This document shows, one piece after another, positions 42,699-51,033 of a stretch of DNA of 64,000 nt. This DNA comes from Candidatus Amulumruptor caecigallinarius (GTDB lineage Bacteria > Bacteroidota > Bacteroidia > Bacteroidales > Muribaculaceae), in contig CALUMU010000004.1 in assembly GCA_944321825.1 (NCBI GenBank), forward strand, positions 148,233 to 212,232. Reading direction: 5' to 3'. A model generated the notes under the pieces. It ran no database searches. It was given only the letters and a program-made list of their open reading frames with translations, and had not been told where the DNA came from. The translations under genes and the position numbers were made by a program. Positions within the stretch are counted from its first letter, which is position 1. Each line of letters opens with the position of its first letter.

Positions 42699-43325
42699 AT
42701 GGACAGGCAATTAAATGAAATAGGAACCATTCCGGTAACGACTTCAATCATTGAATCGTTATATCCGGAACTTAAGTCTGCTAATAAGAAAGTAACCTGG
42801 CTCGAAAAGCAAGGGGTTATCATCAGACTTAAGCGAGGACTTTATGTGATCAACCCCGAATATTCAGGAAAGACTCTATCAAGTGAGTTGATTGCCAATC
42901 ATCTCTATACACCTTCGTATATTTCAATGTCTACTGCACTACGATATTATGGACTTATCCCCGAGGCTGTATATGTTCATCAATCAATGACTGTAAAACA
43001 TCCCCGAAGCTTTCAAACTCCAGTCGGCAATTATGACTACAAATATATTCCAAGAAAGGCATTTCCGATAGGAGTAAGGAGTATGAATAAAGGTGACTAT
43101 GCATTTCTGATTGCATCACCGGAAAAGGCTTTGTGTGATTTGATTGCCAATTCCTCAAAAGTCATTCTTCGCTATATGAAGGATGTAGAGACATATCTTG
43201 AGCAGGATATTCGTATGGATATGGATGAGTTCTATAATATGAACGCAACCATATTTGAAGATTATATAAAGGTTGGCAAAAAGGCTGATTCAATTTCAAC
43301 ACTATTAAAATTCTTAAGACGATGA
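42699..43325 (+). CDS. abiEi: AbiEi family antitoxin (type IV toxin-antitoxin)
   Basis: The 208-aa protein has an N-terminal winged helix (IIESLYPELKSANKKVTWLE, GVIIRLKRGLYVINPE) and the AbiEi C-terminal domain (YISMSTALRYYGLIPEAVYV, YAFLIASPEKALCDLI). It represses its own operon and counters the AbiEii nucleotidyltransferase without binding it. The toxin gene overlaps by 4 nt. The start is the only early ATG, 4 nt after the -7 element, so translation may be leaderless. Confidence 0.88.
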   Translation: MDRQLNEIGTIPVTTSIIESLYPELKSANKKVTWLEKQGVIIRLKRGLYVINPEYSGKTLSSELIANHLYTPSYISMSTALRYYGLIPEAVYVHQSMTVKHPRSFQTPVGNYDYKYIPRKAFPIGVRSMNKGDYAFLIASPEKALCDLIANSSKVILRYMKDVETYLEQDIRMDMDEFYNMNATIFEDYIKVGKKADSISTLLKFLRR

Positions 43326-44149
43326 AAAATGAAATATTCGACAATATGCTCTCCCGTTATGATCTAACAACCGAGCAACATAAGCGAAACGCCATATTTG
43401 AAGTGAACCAGCAGATGATACTTGCAGGCCTGTATGCCGGAGGCTTCTTTGAATCGGCTGCGTTTTATGGCGGAACTTGTTTGAGAATCTTTCATGGCTT
43501 GCAACGTTTCAGTGAGGATATGGATTTCTCTTTGCTTGCACAAGATGATAAGTTCGATTTTACGAAATACTTCCCAGCTATCATTGACGCCTTTGCAATG
43601 GTAGGTCGTGAGGTTGAAATAAAGAAAAAAGATAAGAAGAATTTCGGAAAGGTCGAATCGGCATTTCTTAAAGATAATACCGATGTGTATGATGTGAGTT
43701 TCCAGACAGAGAAGTCTATAAAGATAAAGATTGAAGTAGATACTTGTCCACCGTTGAACTTCAAGACAGAACAAAAGTTATTGCTTCAGCCACATTCATT
43801 TATGACCCGTTGTTTCACACTTCCAGACTTGTTTGCAGGCAAGATGCACGCCTTAGTATATCGTGCGTGGAAGAACAGAGTAAAAGGTCGTGATTGGTAC
43901 GACTTTGAATGGTATGTACGCCATAATATCCCACTTGATTTTGCTCATTTGGCAGAACGATGCAAGCAGTTCAACAATGAGAATATCACTCCAGAGTTAT
44001 TCAAGGAGAAACTCATTGAGCGTCTCTCTTCAGCTGATATAAAACAAGTGAAAGAAGATGTATTGCCTTTCGTGCGCAATCCAAAAGAACTTGATATTTG
44101 GTCAAATGATTATTTCGTGCAGTTGGCCGGGATGGTAAGAATAGAATAA
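43322..44149 (+). CDS. abiEii: AbiEii family nucleotidyltransferase toxin
   Basis: The 275-aa protein is an intact DUF1814 (AbiEii) nucleotidyltransferase: FYGGTCLRIFHGLQRFSEDM followed by DFSLL, giving the GG-S/T and DxD active-site motifs. Further blocks are KIKIEVDTCPPL and LPDLFAGKMHALVYRAWKNR, then GRDWYDFEWYV. AbiEii enzymes transfer nucleotides and arrest growth during phage infection. The gene overlaps abiEi by 4 nt. Confidence 0.9.
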   Translation: MKNEIFDNMLSRYDLTTEQHKRNAIFEVNQQMILAGLYAGGFFESAAFYGGTCLRIFHGLQRFSEDMDFSLLAQDDKFDFTKYFPAIIDAFAMVGREVEIKKKDKKNFGKVESAFLKDNTDVYDVSFQTEKSIKIKIEVDTCPPLNFKTEQKLLLQPHSFMTRCFTLPDLFAGKMHALVYRAWKNRVKGRDWYDFEWYVRHNIPLDFAHLAERCKQFNNENITPELFKEKLIERLSSADIKQVKEDVLPFVRNPKELDIWSNDYFVQLAGMVRIE

Positions 44150-44265
44150 TACAACATTAAGCTTTCTCCAAGAAATAACTACTAAAGTATTTATAGCTTT
44201 AGTAAGCCTGCACCTTTTCTTATTGGCGAAGGCAATCCAAGTAAGGTTATACTTATTCATAGTCT

Positions 44266-44618
44266 TATTATTTTGCGAAATACTCAGTCTTCAACCAATA
44301 GGCATAAATCGGGTCCTGGAACGAGATTTCACCGGCCTTATTATCCAATATATCATTCTTGATAAGGGCAGTCTTTGAACGGGATATTGAGGTCGTTGAA
44401 GAGATTTGATAGCGATGCATCACTTCAGTCGAACTAATGGCCTTTTCACCGGCAATAAGAGCCTTGAGGTAGTTCAGTTGCTGTGTGGTCAATGTTTCGG
44501 TGATTGTTACAAACAACAGACTTATGTGACAGAGATCGCTATTTTAAGATTGTCTAAGTAGTAATATTCTGAACAGAAAAGGAAGTGTTATTTCTTTTTC
44601 TGTTCAAATTATTGCTAT
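44266..44618. repeat. Direct duplication flanking the AbiE module, right copy
   Basis: This is the second copy of 42335-42689. It keeps the operator inverted repeat (GAACAGAAAAGGAA, N7, TTCTTTTTCTGTTC, about 44572-44606) but the -7 element is mutated and no abiE gene follows. From 44150 to 44265 there is nothing recognisable. Confidence 0.85.
44268..44516 (-). pseudogene. C-terminal fragment of an AAA ATPase
   Basis: The 82-residue frame (TLTTQQLNYLKALIAGEK, SRSKTALIKNDILD, ISFQDPIYAYWLKTEYF) resembles the winged-helix end of archaeal-type AAA ATPases common in Bacteroides. The ATPase core is absent, so this is a remnant. A more decayed copy lies in the left duplicate. Confidence 0.6.
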
Positions 44619-44785
44619 CTTCCTATAAACAATATATTGTTTGTTATCTGTAAAATGTCAGCCTTATGAATAATATAATAGCATTTAATATCTCCAACGC
44701 CCAATAATGTGACCAAAGCAGATTTTAACAGGAATAAATTCAAAAATTTATCTCTGTAACACATCATAAAATAAAGAAAAACTGC

Positions 44786-44793
44786 TATATTTG
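44786..44793 (+). promoter_or_regulatory. -7 promoter element of the hipB-like gene
   Basis: TATATTTG matches TAnnTTTG, 23 nt before the ATG at 44817. The stretch 44619-44785 has no gene. Confidence 0.55.
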
Positions 44794-44816
44794 CATATTA
44801 TATGATATGTTGAGCT

Positions 44817-45137
44817 ATGACGAAAAGTACGATGGGTACCAAGTTGCCAAGAAAGCTGGAGCAGAAGATGCAGATAGTAGGAGAACAGATCAGGCTGGCC
44901 AGATTACGCAGGAATCTCAGTATTGCCCAAGTTGCCGAACGTGCCACTTGTTCACCTCTGACGGTTTCACGCATAGAGAAAGGTGTACCAACGGTGGCAA
45001 TAGGCATTTATCTTAGGGTGCTTTATGCGCTTCAGTTAGATGATGATATTCTTCTGCTTGCAAAAGAAGATGCAATGGGAAAAGCATTACAGGATTTAAG
45101 TCTTAAACAAAGGGAAAGGGCATCAAAAAAAGAATAA
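44817..45137 (+). CDS. HipB-like XRE-family antitoxin/repressor
   Basis: The 106-aa protein has a Cro/CI helix-turn-helix (about residues 22-75; GEQIRLARLRRNLSIAQVAE, CSPLTVSRIEKGVPTVAIGI). It is followed 3 bp later by the remains of a hipA gene, so it was the antitoxin of a HipBA module. With the toxin broken, it is now an orphan DNA-binding protein. Confidence 0.82.
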   Translation: MTKSTMGTKLPRKLEQKMQIVGEQIRLARLRRNLSIAQVAERATCSPLTVSRIEKGVPTVAIGIYLRVLYALQLDDDILLLAKEDAMGKALQDLSLKQRERASKKE

Positions 45138-45140
45138 GGA

Positions 45141-45473
45141 ATGAAAAGACTCTATGTATTTGCTGATTTTGATTGGTAGAAAGAACCAAAACTAATTGGA
45201 GAGCTGAGTTACGAATCCCTTCGTGGCTCTGACAGCTATGGATTTTGCTATAATGATGAATGGCTCTAGGACTATGGAGGTCTGTTTCTTAGTGATGACT
45301 TGAACAACTATCCCGGTCAGCAATACACGACTCCAGGCAAGGATATTTTCGGATGTTTTTCTGATGCCCTTTCAGACAGATGGGAACGTACATTAATAAA
45401 TCGTAAGGAGCAGATTTTACAAATGAAAAATAGCGTTCGGTGTGGCGGCTTTCAATTAAAAAATTATTGAATA
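45141..45473 (+). pseudogene. Decayed hipA-like toxin gene (N-terminal part only)
   Basis: The frame starts MKRLYVFADFDW, stop (TAG 45177), KEPKLIGELSYESLRGSDSY, NDEWL, stop (TAG 45267), DYGGLFLSDDLNNYPGQQYT, GKDIFGCFSDALSDRWERTL. This is the HipA N-terminal domain with two in-frame amber codons. The kinase core is missing after about 45473. The remaining bases to 45574 show no gene. Confidence 0.85.
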
Positions 45474-45574
45474 AGATAATTAGAAAATACAAAGAAAATT
45501 CCAAATATTTTAGAAAATCTTCTGTCGAAAGAAAAAGATAAATAATGATTATATTAACCGAATAATATATTTAT

Positions 45575-46645
45575 ATGTTGTATTTTGACGAATCCGGATA
45601 TACAGGACCAGATTTAACTAATGTAAGTCAACCTTACTTTGCACTGGCTTCTGTTAAGATAACTAATGATGAAATTGCGTGCTTAAAAAAAGATATAGGC
45701 TATTATGAATGGGGAAAGGAACTTCATTTCAAAAGCATGTATACTAATCCTCAAGGCAGAGCCATATTAGATAAAATATTTAATCATCCACTTATGGATG
45801 CAAATCATATACTCCCATCATTTGCCGATAAGCGATACTGCATATATGCCAACATTGTTAATATATTAGTTGAAACTATGTATTATAACAAAGGAATAAA
45901 CTTGTATGAAGGAGCTAAAAATCTAATATTAGCAAATGGCTTGTATTATTTTGCTATTCGGCATCCAAATAAGGATTTAGTGGCAGAATTCGAGAAAAAT
46001 TTTGTTACAATGGTTAGAACACCATCTGTAGCATCCGTTGCGGATTTCTATAGAACTACAGATAAATTAAGAGAGGATACTGGTACAGAGTCTGGATTTT
46101 TTGAGATGCTGTCAGAGATACCTTTAACTATTCAATACATTAAAGAGGCCTTGCCTTATATGAAATTCTATATCGATTTGACAATACCATTATTTTCTGT
46201 ATCAGTCCAAGAATGGTATAAAAGAACTGGGGAAAAAGAGGATGTTCTTTTTGATTCTTCTGAACCATTCTTTGCAAACAAAGAGTTTATGGAATACCTA
46301 AGAGATATGGATGTTCCTGAAACTGTTGTAGGATATGGCAAAGGAAAGCATGTTTATCCTTTACCAATTGGTAATATAGAAATAGCTAAATCTCATGAAG
46401 AGTTTGGTATCCAGTTGGCTGATATCTTTGCTAGTGCTTTAGTTTTTGCTCTTACGCCACGTACTGATAAATTCGTGAAATATCAAAATAAGATAAGACA
46501 ACTCCCTATTTTCCAAAATATTAAGCTGAATATTGCACCATCTTCAATTGATTTTATTGAGGAAAGGATGCAGGATACAGCAGATATTGATCCTTTAGAT
46601 TTTCTATGCATGTATGGCAATAGCAAAAACACAAAACAGGACTAA
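45575..46645 (+). CDS. DUF3800 domain protein
   Basis: The 356-aa protein begins with the DUF3800 hallmark LYFDESGYTG (Asp4) and ends with FGIQLADIFASAL. The two acidic blocks place it in an RNase H-like fold, suggesting nuclease activity, though no member function is firmly known to me. DUF3800 genes recur in mobile and defence regions. It is AT-rich like its neighbours, stands alone, and is followed by a terminator. Confidence 0.8.
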   Translation: MLYFDESGYTGPDLTNVSQPYFALASVKITNDEIACLKKDIGYYEWGKELHFKSMYTNPQGRAILDKIFNHPLMDANHILPSFADKRYCIYANIVNILVETMYYNKGINLYEGAKNLILANGLYYFAIRHPNKDLVAEFEKNFVTMVRTPSVASVADFYRTTDKLREDTGTESGFFEMLSEIPLTIQYIKEALPYMKFYIDLTIPLFSVSVQEWYKRTGEKEDVLFDSSEPFFANKEFMEYLRDMDVPETVVGYGKGKHVYPLPIGNIEIAKSHEEFGIQLADIFASALVFALTPRTDKFVKYQNKIRQLPIFQNIKLNIAPSSIDFIEERMQDTADIDPLDFLCMYGNSKNTKQD

Positions 46646-46713
46646 AAATGTATAGATATATTATTAACTGAAATTGTATAGAATTTTTTCGATATAACAG
46701 AATTTATAGTCGA

Positions 46714-46757
46714 GTAGCCCGCCATAAATGAAGGCTGTTTATGGCGAGCTACTTTTT
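46714..46757 (+). terminator. Intrinsic terminator between convergent genes
   Basis: GTAGC and GCCATAAA (46714-46728) pair with TTTATGGC and GCTAC (46738-46752), followed by five T. It terminates the DUF3800 gene and its T-run touches the stop codon of the Argonaute gene on the other strand. Confidence 0.8.
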
Positions 46758-49700
46758 AGATAAAGAAACGGTAATCGTATGTTACACCATTATATTGTCT
46801 TAACAAGTTTCCCACCTGTGCCAATGTATTAGAAGTGTCAATTGTGGCAGGTAACTTTGTGTATAGATTAAACGAGTTCCAATTCATCTTTGTGAATCCT
46901 AGAATTTCTTTAGCAATAGTTTCCAAATCTCCATGCCCATAGTATTTGGTAATTTTTAAAGGAGCAGGAATACAACGTCCTCCTTGGTAGTATCTGCGAT
47001 TTGACTGTATTGAGGGAACTACTCCATGTGTCCATAACAAAGCATCTCTCGATGATAGTTTAATGCACGTTCCTCTATCAACTGGATATCCATCTTCAAG
47101 AAATTGACCATACATAATCTTCTCTGCAATAAACTTTAAATCATATTCTTGAGTGATTGTGATCAAATCAATTTCTGATATTCCTGCTTGCTTTAATGCG
47201 TTTGTTATACCTTCAATCTCATCATTCTTAAAAGGGGTTCGTTTATGAATTACAACTCTTTGAGGTAACTTTTCCATAGCGTCTTGAAAAAGAGCCAGTA
47301 TATCCATTCCAAATTTATAAGCTTCTTCAAAATTTAAATAAGGATTTTTCTTTTTGTCAAATTGAGGATGTTCAACTTTTGACAGTTTATATCTTAATCC
47401 CTGTCCTTGTGCATTGTATATATGGCTACAGCCTAAAACAACTTCAGCTTTACCTGAATATTGCTTTTTTATGCTATATCCAATTCCTGCATATGCTGTA
47501 TTTTGATCTAAGTCTGCAAGAGTCCAAGGAGTTCTTAAAGCTTTCACAAATAAAGCTAAAGAGAGCCACCATGAAATTTCACATACCATCCTGTCATATA
47601 AAGTCTTTTCTTCTATAAATTGAGTTGTGAATCTATGTTGGGCGGCAAACGCTTTTATGTAGTTATGCAAATCAAATGTTTCTCCATGATAATTGAATTG
47701 TCTATAGTTGCTCCATGAATTAGGTATAAATATTAATAGCACAATTCCTGGGAACTGTTCTGAAAGTTTTTGCCCTTCTGTACAAATAGTTTTTGCTAAA
47801 TTAATGGCACTTTTAGGATTATCATTTATTGATACCCATTTTTCAGAATGTATTTCAGGTATTTCAAGTCTACAGTTATAAATATTACTAAAACCAGTAT
47901 AATGATGTACATAGTCAGATAATTTATCTGCGGAAATTGTAGAATTTAGTCTTTTTATAAATTCACTAAATTTTGAAGAATAAGAAGCAGGACAGATACT
48001 GCCAATACATACATCTTTAGGGAATACATCAAAATATTTCGCATCGAAAGGCCTGTATTTTGATAATCCTCTCATCGGATTGTCATCATATGCAGGTTTA
48101 TTAACGTATGGATTTATAAATTCAAGCTTGGGTTCGTTAATGTGTATGCCATGATATAATGTTTGTTTTATGTTGTATTCCTTTGGAGAATATATCGTTA
48201 TGTTACCTTGTCCGCAATGGTGTATCTCAGCATAACCACGATTATTGGATATTTTAAAGATAAAACCACTTCGTGAATTAACAGGTATCTCAAAACTTAA
48301 TCTTTTACCATTAAACATTATATTACACCATTCTTGTAATTTCTTCTCATATTGCTGATTTCTCATTTTGTCTAAATATTCATGAGAGTATTGCTGTTTG
48401 AGTTCCTTTTTTATTTGGTCATTAGAAATAAAATAGACTGTTGGAGTAATTGAAAACAAGACATATTTCTCTTGTGGGACAAATGATAATCCACATTCAA
48501 TAGCTTCATGTATTGTTACATTATTTTTATTTGCATAAATTTCTTTTTTATACAACCTATAACGCTTATAATCAACACCTAATCCTGTAATCTGGGAGAT
48601 TCCATAAAGTACGGCTTTGAGAAATAATTCTTTAAAATAGCTGTTTTTTTCTATTTCATCAATAGAAATATGAACACGTTCAATTTCACTAATTAAATTT
48701 TTCCCAAAAACTTCATTGATAGTAGATACAGTTGAGATGGCATATACTTTGTCTTTATATGGTACAGCAATAAGGGGCTTTTCTTTAATCTTTTCTCTAA
48801 GATATTTCCATCTGTTTTCATTCTTATCGTATGAAATTTGAAACTGAAATATTTCATCGGGAAATGTAGCAGGAATTAGATTACTTTTCAGATATTTTTT
48901 TGTACTTCCATCATGTATGGAAAATGGAGTTGTCGTATTGTTTATACTTATTACTTTAAGTATTTCATTGATTTCCTCTTGTTTATTAGAATCTTCGTTA
49001 AAACAGAATTTTACAAGAGATAACATAACATTATCAAATCCGTTTGTGTCAATATAAAACGCTTGTCTTCCAGCAGATCGAATAGTTTGAATTAAATCTG
49101 CTATTTCAGGTGTAATATCCTTGCCGTAGCCACACCAATACAATCTTCCCGCTCCCTTATCCGTAAAAGCTTCTTTCAAAGCAAACATAAGGGATTTATC
49201 TCTTCCACTATATCCTATGATAATTAAATTTTTGTCAACAAAATAACGTCGCAAAGCTGAAACAAATTCACTATTTTGTGAGTCTAGTTCTTTCTCCGTA
49301 TTTTTGAGTGTTCTAAATTTACAATCTCCATGTAAGGCTATATAAAGTAATTCATTTGAACTTTCTGTCCTATATATACGATCAACGCAATCAAGATTTA
49401 TAGCTATAGGTGTTATATTGGCTTGTTGTGCAGCTCTTTCCACGAGTCCATCGAAATTTGTACTCCAAACAGATTTTACAATTCCATATTTATTCAGCAG
49501 ACATAACAATTTATATCCTACATATGGACTTTTCCCATTGCACAGGCTTTCAAAATATTTAGTTCTGTCCGCATCGATTGGATATGAGGCTTCGGCATAA
49601 AAAGAATATTCTTCTGGACTCCCCAATTGTGGATATTTCCCTTGCACATCTAACCATTTCTGAATGATGTCTTTACTTAAATCAGATTTTTTTGGATCTA

Positions 49701-49896
49701 CTAATTTTTTTTGATTACCTGATAATGATTGATATATTAAAAATTTCCAATCCCATATACAATCATTTGCCGATTGAATACCAGATGAGATGGATGCACC
49801 GGCACCTAATAGGACACCAAATGACCCATCTAAATTTTGTTTGATTGATCGTAAAAAAGCATCAAATTCTAAATATAAATTTTCGGGCATATTCAT
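46756..49896 (-). CDS. Fused SIR2-APAZ-MID-PIWI protein (single-chain SPARSA short prokaryotic Argonaute)
   Basis: This 1,046-aa protein joins an N-terminal SIR2 NADase and a C-terminal Argonaute half. SIR2 (about residues 1-300): GVLLGAGAS for NAD binding (31-35), WSTNFDG with Asn147, ALHGD with His189, IIGYSGRD (226-233). The middle (about 310-700) is an APAZ-like region. MID (about 710-790): LLIFIPNSW, HNYIKAFAAQHRFTTQFIEE. PIWI (about 800-1046): YAGIGYS (802-808) where the first catalytic Asp is Gly, VVIHKRTPF (881-889) without the third Asp, and a terminal YRFFI. The PIWI domain is therefore catalytically dead. Known SPARSA systems use guide-directed target sensing to trigger NAD loss and cell death. 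It follows the WYL gene by 35 bp. Confidence 0.85.
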   Translation of the reverse strand: MNMPENLYLEFDAFLRSIKQNLDGSFGVLLGAGASISSGIQSANDCIWDWKFLIYQSLSGNQKKLVDPKKSDLSKDIIQKWLDVQGKYPQLGSPEEYSFYAEASYPIDADRTKYFESLCNGKSPYVGYKLLCLLNKYGIVKSVWSTNFDGLVERAAQQANITPIAINLDCVDRIYRTESSNELLYIALHGDCKFRTLKNTEKELDSQNSEFVSALRRYFVDKNLIIIGYSGRDKSLMFALKEAFTDKGAGRLYWCGYGKDITPEIADLIQTIRSAGRQAFYIDTNGFDNVMLSLVKFCFNEDSNKQEEINEILKVISINNTTTPFSIHDGSTKKYLKSNLIPATFPDEIFQFQISYDKNENRWKYLREKIKEKPLIAVPYKDKVYAISTVSTINEVFGKNLISEIERVHISIDEIEKNSYFKELFLKAVLYGISQITGLGVDYKRYRLYKKEIYANKNNVTIHEAIECGLSFVPQEKYVLFSITPTVYFISNDQIKKELKQQYSHEYLDKMRNQQYEKKLQEWCNIMFNGKRLSFEIPVNSRSGFIFKISNNRGYAEIHHCGQGNITIYSPKEYNIKQTLYHGIHINEPKLEFINPYVNKPAYDDNPMRGLSKYRPFDAKYFDVFPKDVCIGSICPASYSSKFSEFIKRLNSTISADKLSDYVHHYTGFSNIYNCRLEIPEIHSEKWVSINDNPKSAINLAKTICTEGQKLSEQFPGIVLLIFIPNSWSNYRQFNYHGETFDLHNYIKAFAAQHRFTTQFIEEKTLYDRMVCEISWWLSLALFVKALRTPWTLADLDQNTAYAGIGYSIKKQYSGKAEVVLGCSHIYNAQGQGLRYKLSKVEHPQFDKKKNPYLNFEEAYKFGMDILALFQDAMEKLPQRVVIHKRTPFKNDEIEGITNALKQAGISEIDLITITQEYDLKFIAEKIMYGQFLEDGYPVDRGTCIKLSSRDALLWTHGVVPSIQSNRRYYQGGRCIPAPLKITKYYGHGDLETIAKEILGFTKMNWNSFNLYTKLPATIDTSNTLAQVGNLLRQYNGVTYDYRFFI

Positions 49897-49931
49897 ATTT
49901 ATATTATAAGTCGTTGGTTATCGTGATTTTA

Positions 49932-50966
49932 TTATTTCTCGTATATCTGACTCACAGCCTCGGCTGTTTCTTTCATCATTTGTCGTAATGACTCAGGGGC
50001 AATAACCTCTATTTGTGCACCAAACGAACGGAGCAAAGAACGTAACTCATAATTATTTTGGACTTTTAAGGTTATCTTCCAATATCCATCTTCAAGAGGT
50101 GTTGTCACTGCTGATTGAGATTCATGAAGTGGCTTAGTCACAATATATCCAATGACTTTATCACTAACCTTTAAAATGACTTCTTCTACAGGAGCATTTG
50201 AACGCGAAACGCCGACGATATCGCTAAAGTATTCTTTAAAATCTATTCCTTCAGGTTGTATTATGTATGGTTTAGATGTTTCCTTTACTCCTTCGATTCT
50301 ATCAATTGCAAAGTTTGATAGATAATCCGAGTCTTTATGTTTGCCGATTAGAAACCAGCGATTATTATATTGTTTAAGATGATAAGGAGTAACAATTACA
50401 ATTCTAGCATCCTTCCCAAATGGATGATATATAATTTCAATGACCCTTTTGTTAACAATTGCATTAAAAATGGGTTTATAGTATAAATCCATTCCTTTAA
50501 GATAGGGATTATGCTGAAAACTTACAACTGAATCCAGATTATCTCCTAATTTACTGGTCGTATATAGTCTTTTTTCAAGGTCGTTTAACCACTCAAATTG
50601 TGGTACTCCATCGAAACGTTTAAGAAGTATCAATGCATCATAAATCAAATTGAGCTCTTCTTGATTGATAGGTTGATTTTTGATGGAAGCCCCTTTGGTA
50701 TGGTATCGGTAATATTTTCTATGCCCATCTCGAATGGCATCTATATCCATACCATATCCTTCTTCACTTTCAATGAATTTTAGATCTTCTTGTACTTGAC
50801 GTTTTTTTACTCCGCAACCATCTTTCGTTTCTCCATTATACAGATAGAGCGCTTCATTGCAGGCATCTACTAAATCCTCAATATAGTAACGCCTAGACCA
50901 ATTGCTCAGGCATTTATCTATAATCTGGTATCTTAACTGTGCATTCTTATTCGTTGGCATAGGCAA
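49932..50966 (-). CDS. WYL-domain transcriptional regulator
   Basis: The 344-aa protein has an N-terminal winged helix (about residues 1-90, RYQIIDKCLSNWSRRYYIED, GCGVKKRQVQEDLKFIE). A WYL domain (about 160-235; VIEIIYHPFGKDARI, YNNRWFLIGKH, AIDRIEGV) and a C-terminal WCX-like part follow. WYL regulators such as BrxR and CapW repress defence operons by binding inverted repeats and probably sense a nucleic-acid ligand. It heads the transcription unit with the Argonaute gene (35-bp gap). A perfect 16-bp inverted repeat covers its own promoter. Confidence 0.9.
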   Translation of the reverse strand: MPMPTNKNAQLRYQIIDKCLSNWSRRYYIEDLVDACNEALYLYNGETKDGCGVKKRQVQEDLKFIESEEGYGMDIDAIRDGHRKYYRYHTKGASIKNQPINQEELNLIYDALILLKRFDGVPQFEWLNDLEKRLYTTSKLGDNLDSVVSFQHNPYLKGMDLYYKPIFNAIVNKRVIEIIYHPFGKDARIVIVTPYHLKQYNNRWFLIGKHKDSDYLSNFAIDRIEGVKETSKPYIIQPEGIDFKEYFSDIVGVSRSNAPVEEVILKVSDKVIGYIVTKPLHESQSAVTTPLEDGYWKITLKVQNNYELRSLLRSFGAQIEVIAPESLRQMMKETAEAVSQIYEK

Positions 50967-50985
50967 TACTATTTATCAAACAATA

Positions 50986-51030
50986 CAAAGCTAATTATGA
51001 ACAATGCAGTCTTTCTGCATTGTTCATAAT
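50986..51030 (-). promoter_or_regulatory. Operator and promoter of the WYL-Argonaute unit
   Basis: A perfect inverted repeat with 16-bp arms (50994-51009 and 51015-51030, loop TCTTT) abuts the minus-strand -7 element TAGCTTTG (50993-50986). The core AATGCAG-N5-CTGCATT ends 9 bp before the -7 element. The hsdM promoter has the same core at the same distance. Bound protein would cover the -33 region and block transcription. Confidence 0.75.
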
Positions 51031-51033
51031 CTT

